This document shows positions 6,245-6,464 of a DNA stretch of 6,464 bases, one piece after another. The stretch lies in the NCBI GenBank assembly GCA_965658615.1, contig CBFHSX010000067.1:1-6464 (forward strand), in the 5' to 3' direction. Position numbers and translations under genes: made by a program. Position 1 is the stretch's first letter, and every line of letters begins with the position of its first letter. A model generated the notes under the pieces. That model was given only the letters and a program-made list of their open reading frames with translations, was not told the DNA's origin and did not search any database. This stretch comes from UBA8337 sp965658615 (lineage in GTDB: Bacteria > Pseudomonadota > Alphaproteobacteria > RS24).

Positions 6245-6259
6245 GTAAGGAGAGGGTCT

Positions 6260-6464
6260 ATGTTATTTACCTTTTTGAGAAAAACCGCGCTTATCGCTGT
6301 CCTGTCTTTAGGCTTTGCCGGTACAGCAAGCGCCGGCGCGGTATGGGTTGACTATCAAATGAAAGTCGATCCGGCGAAAGCCGGGCAGGTGGTCAAAGCC
6401 ATGAAAGCTTATATGGACACGGATACGGGCAAAAGCTTTGACGGCGTTATGCTGCTGAACGCGC
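6260..6464 (+). CDS. Exported protein of unknown function (C-terminus beyond right edge)
   Basis: Sixty-eight codons are visible. ATG at 6260 follows an excellent TAAGGAG (6246-6252) with a 7-nt spacer. Residues 1-25 form a classical Sec signal peptide: basic Arg7-Lys8, a hydrophobic core (10-20), and an AXA cleavage site at Ala23-Ser-Ala25, so the mature chain should begin GAVWVDYQMKV. The mature part starts with a beta-strand-like segment, then a Lys/Ala-rich probable helix (38-52). This loosely suggests an alpha-beta barrel stress or ABM-like fold, but no family is recognised. It probably acts in the periplasm. The strong ribosome-binding site suggests high expression. It is separated from dadA by 114 bp with its own promoter candidate, so it is likely a separate unit. 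Confidence 0.82.
   Translation, partial: MLFTFLRKTALIAVLSLGFAGTASAGAVWVDYQMKVDPAKAGQVVKAMKAYMDTDTGKSFDGVMLLNA

Noticed and set aside
1..6464. CRISPR array, tRNA, insertion sequence ends or attachment sites
   Set aside because: No regularly spaced repeats, cloverleaf-like segments, transposase motifs or long terminal inverted repeats were seen, and the gaps between genes are all under 135 bp.

Overview
The window looks like part of an alphaproteobacterial chromosome. This is inferred from moderately high GC, GC-ending codons, short gaps between genes, and a ferredoxin-NADP+ reductase with the bacterial RAYS motif and an FVIERAFVD C-terminus. It is a compact metabolic region. I see no tRNA, rRNA, CRISPR array, insertion sequence, phage gene or pseudogene. 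Six genes are supported: four complete and one cut at each edge.

Layout. (1) Bases 1-1001, minus strand: the N-terminal part of a penicillin/acyl-homoserine-lactone acylase family Ntn-hydrolase with a membrane-targeting N-terminus. (2) Bases 1002-1134: a divergent intergenic region with a good sigma70-like promoter and a GC-rich leader hairpin for the rightward genes. (3) Bases 1135-6145, plus strand, four genes in a row: ferredoxin/flavodoxin-NADP+ reductase (fpr), an NADPH-type short-chain dehydrogenase/reductase, a membrane-targeted GH2 glycosidase resembling beta-glucuronidase, and a DadA-like FAD-dependent D-amino-acid dehydrogenase. The gaps are 61, 20 and 58 bp. A strong internal promoter candidate sits before the SDR, so fpr may also be transcribed separately. 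(4) Bases 6146-6259: an intergenic region with 8-bp direct repeats, a promoter candidate and a 10-bp stem-loop placed where the 5' end of the next transcript should be. (5) Bases 6260 to the right edge: the start of a small exported protein of unknown function.

How the genes may work together. The SDR and GH2 genes are almost certainly co-transcribed (20 bp gap), and dadA probably follows on the same message. Two hydrolases for amide-linked and glycosidically linked substrates appear to act outside the cytoplasmic membrane. The cytoplasmic or membrane-face oxidoreductases could process released sugars, alcohols or D-amino acids, while Fpr balances NADPH with ferredoxin. That link is inference from proximity only. 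The neighbours may simply be unrelated housekeeping and scavenging genes. I found no convincing new defence, mobile or biosynthetic system. The most unusual points are the regulatory structures in front of several genes and the modified GH2 enzyme.
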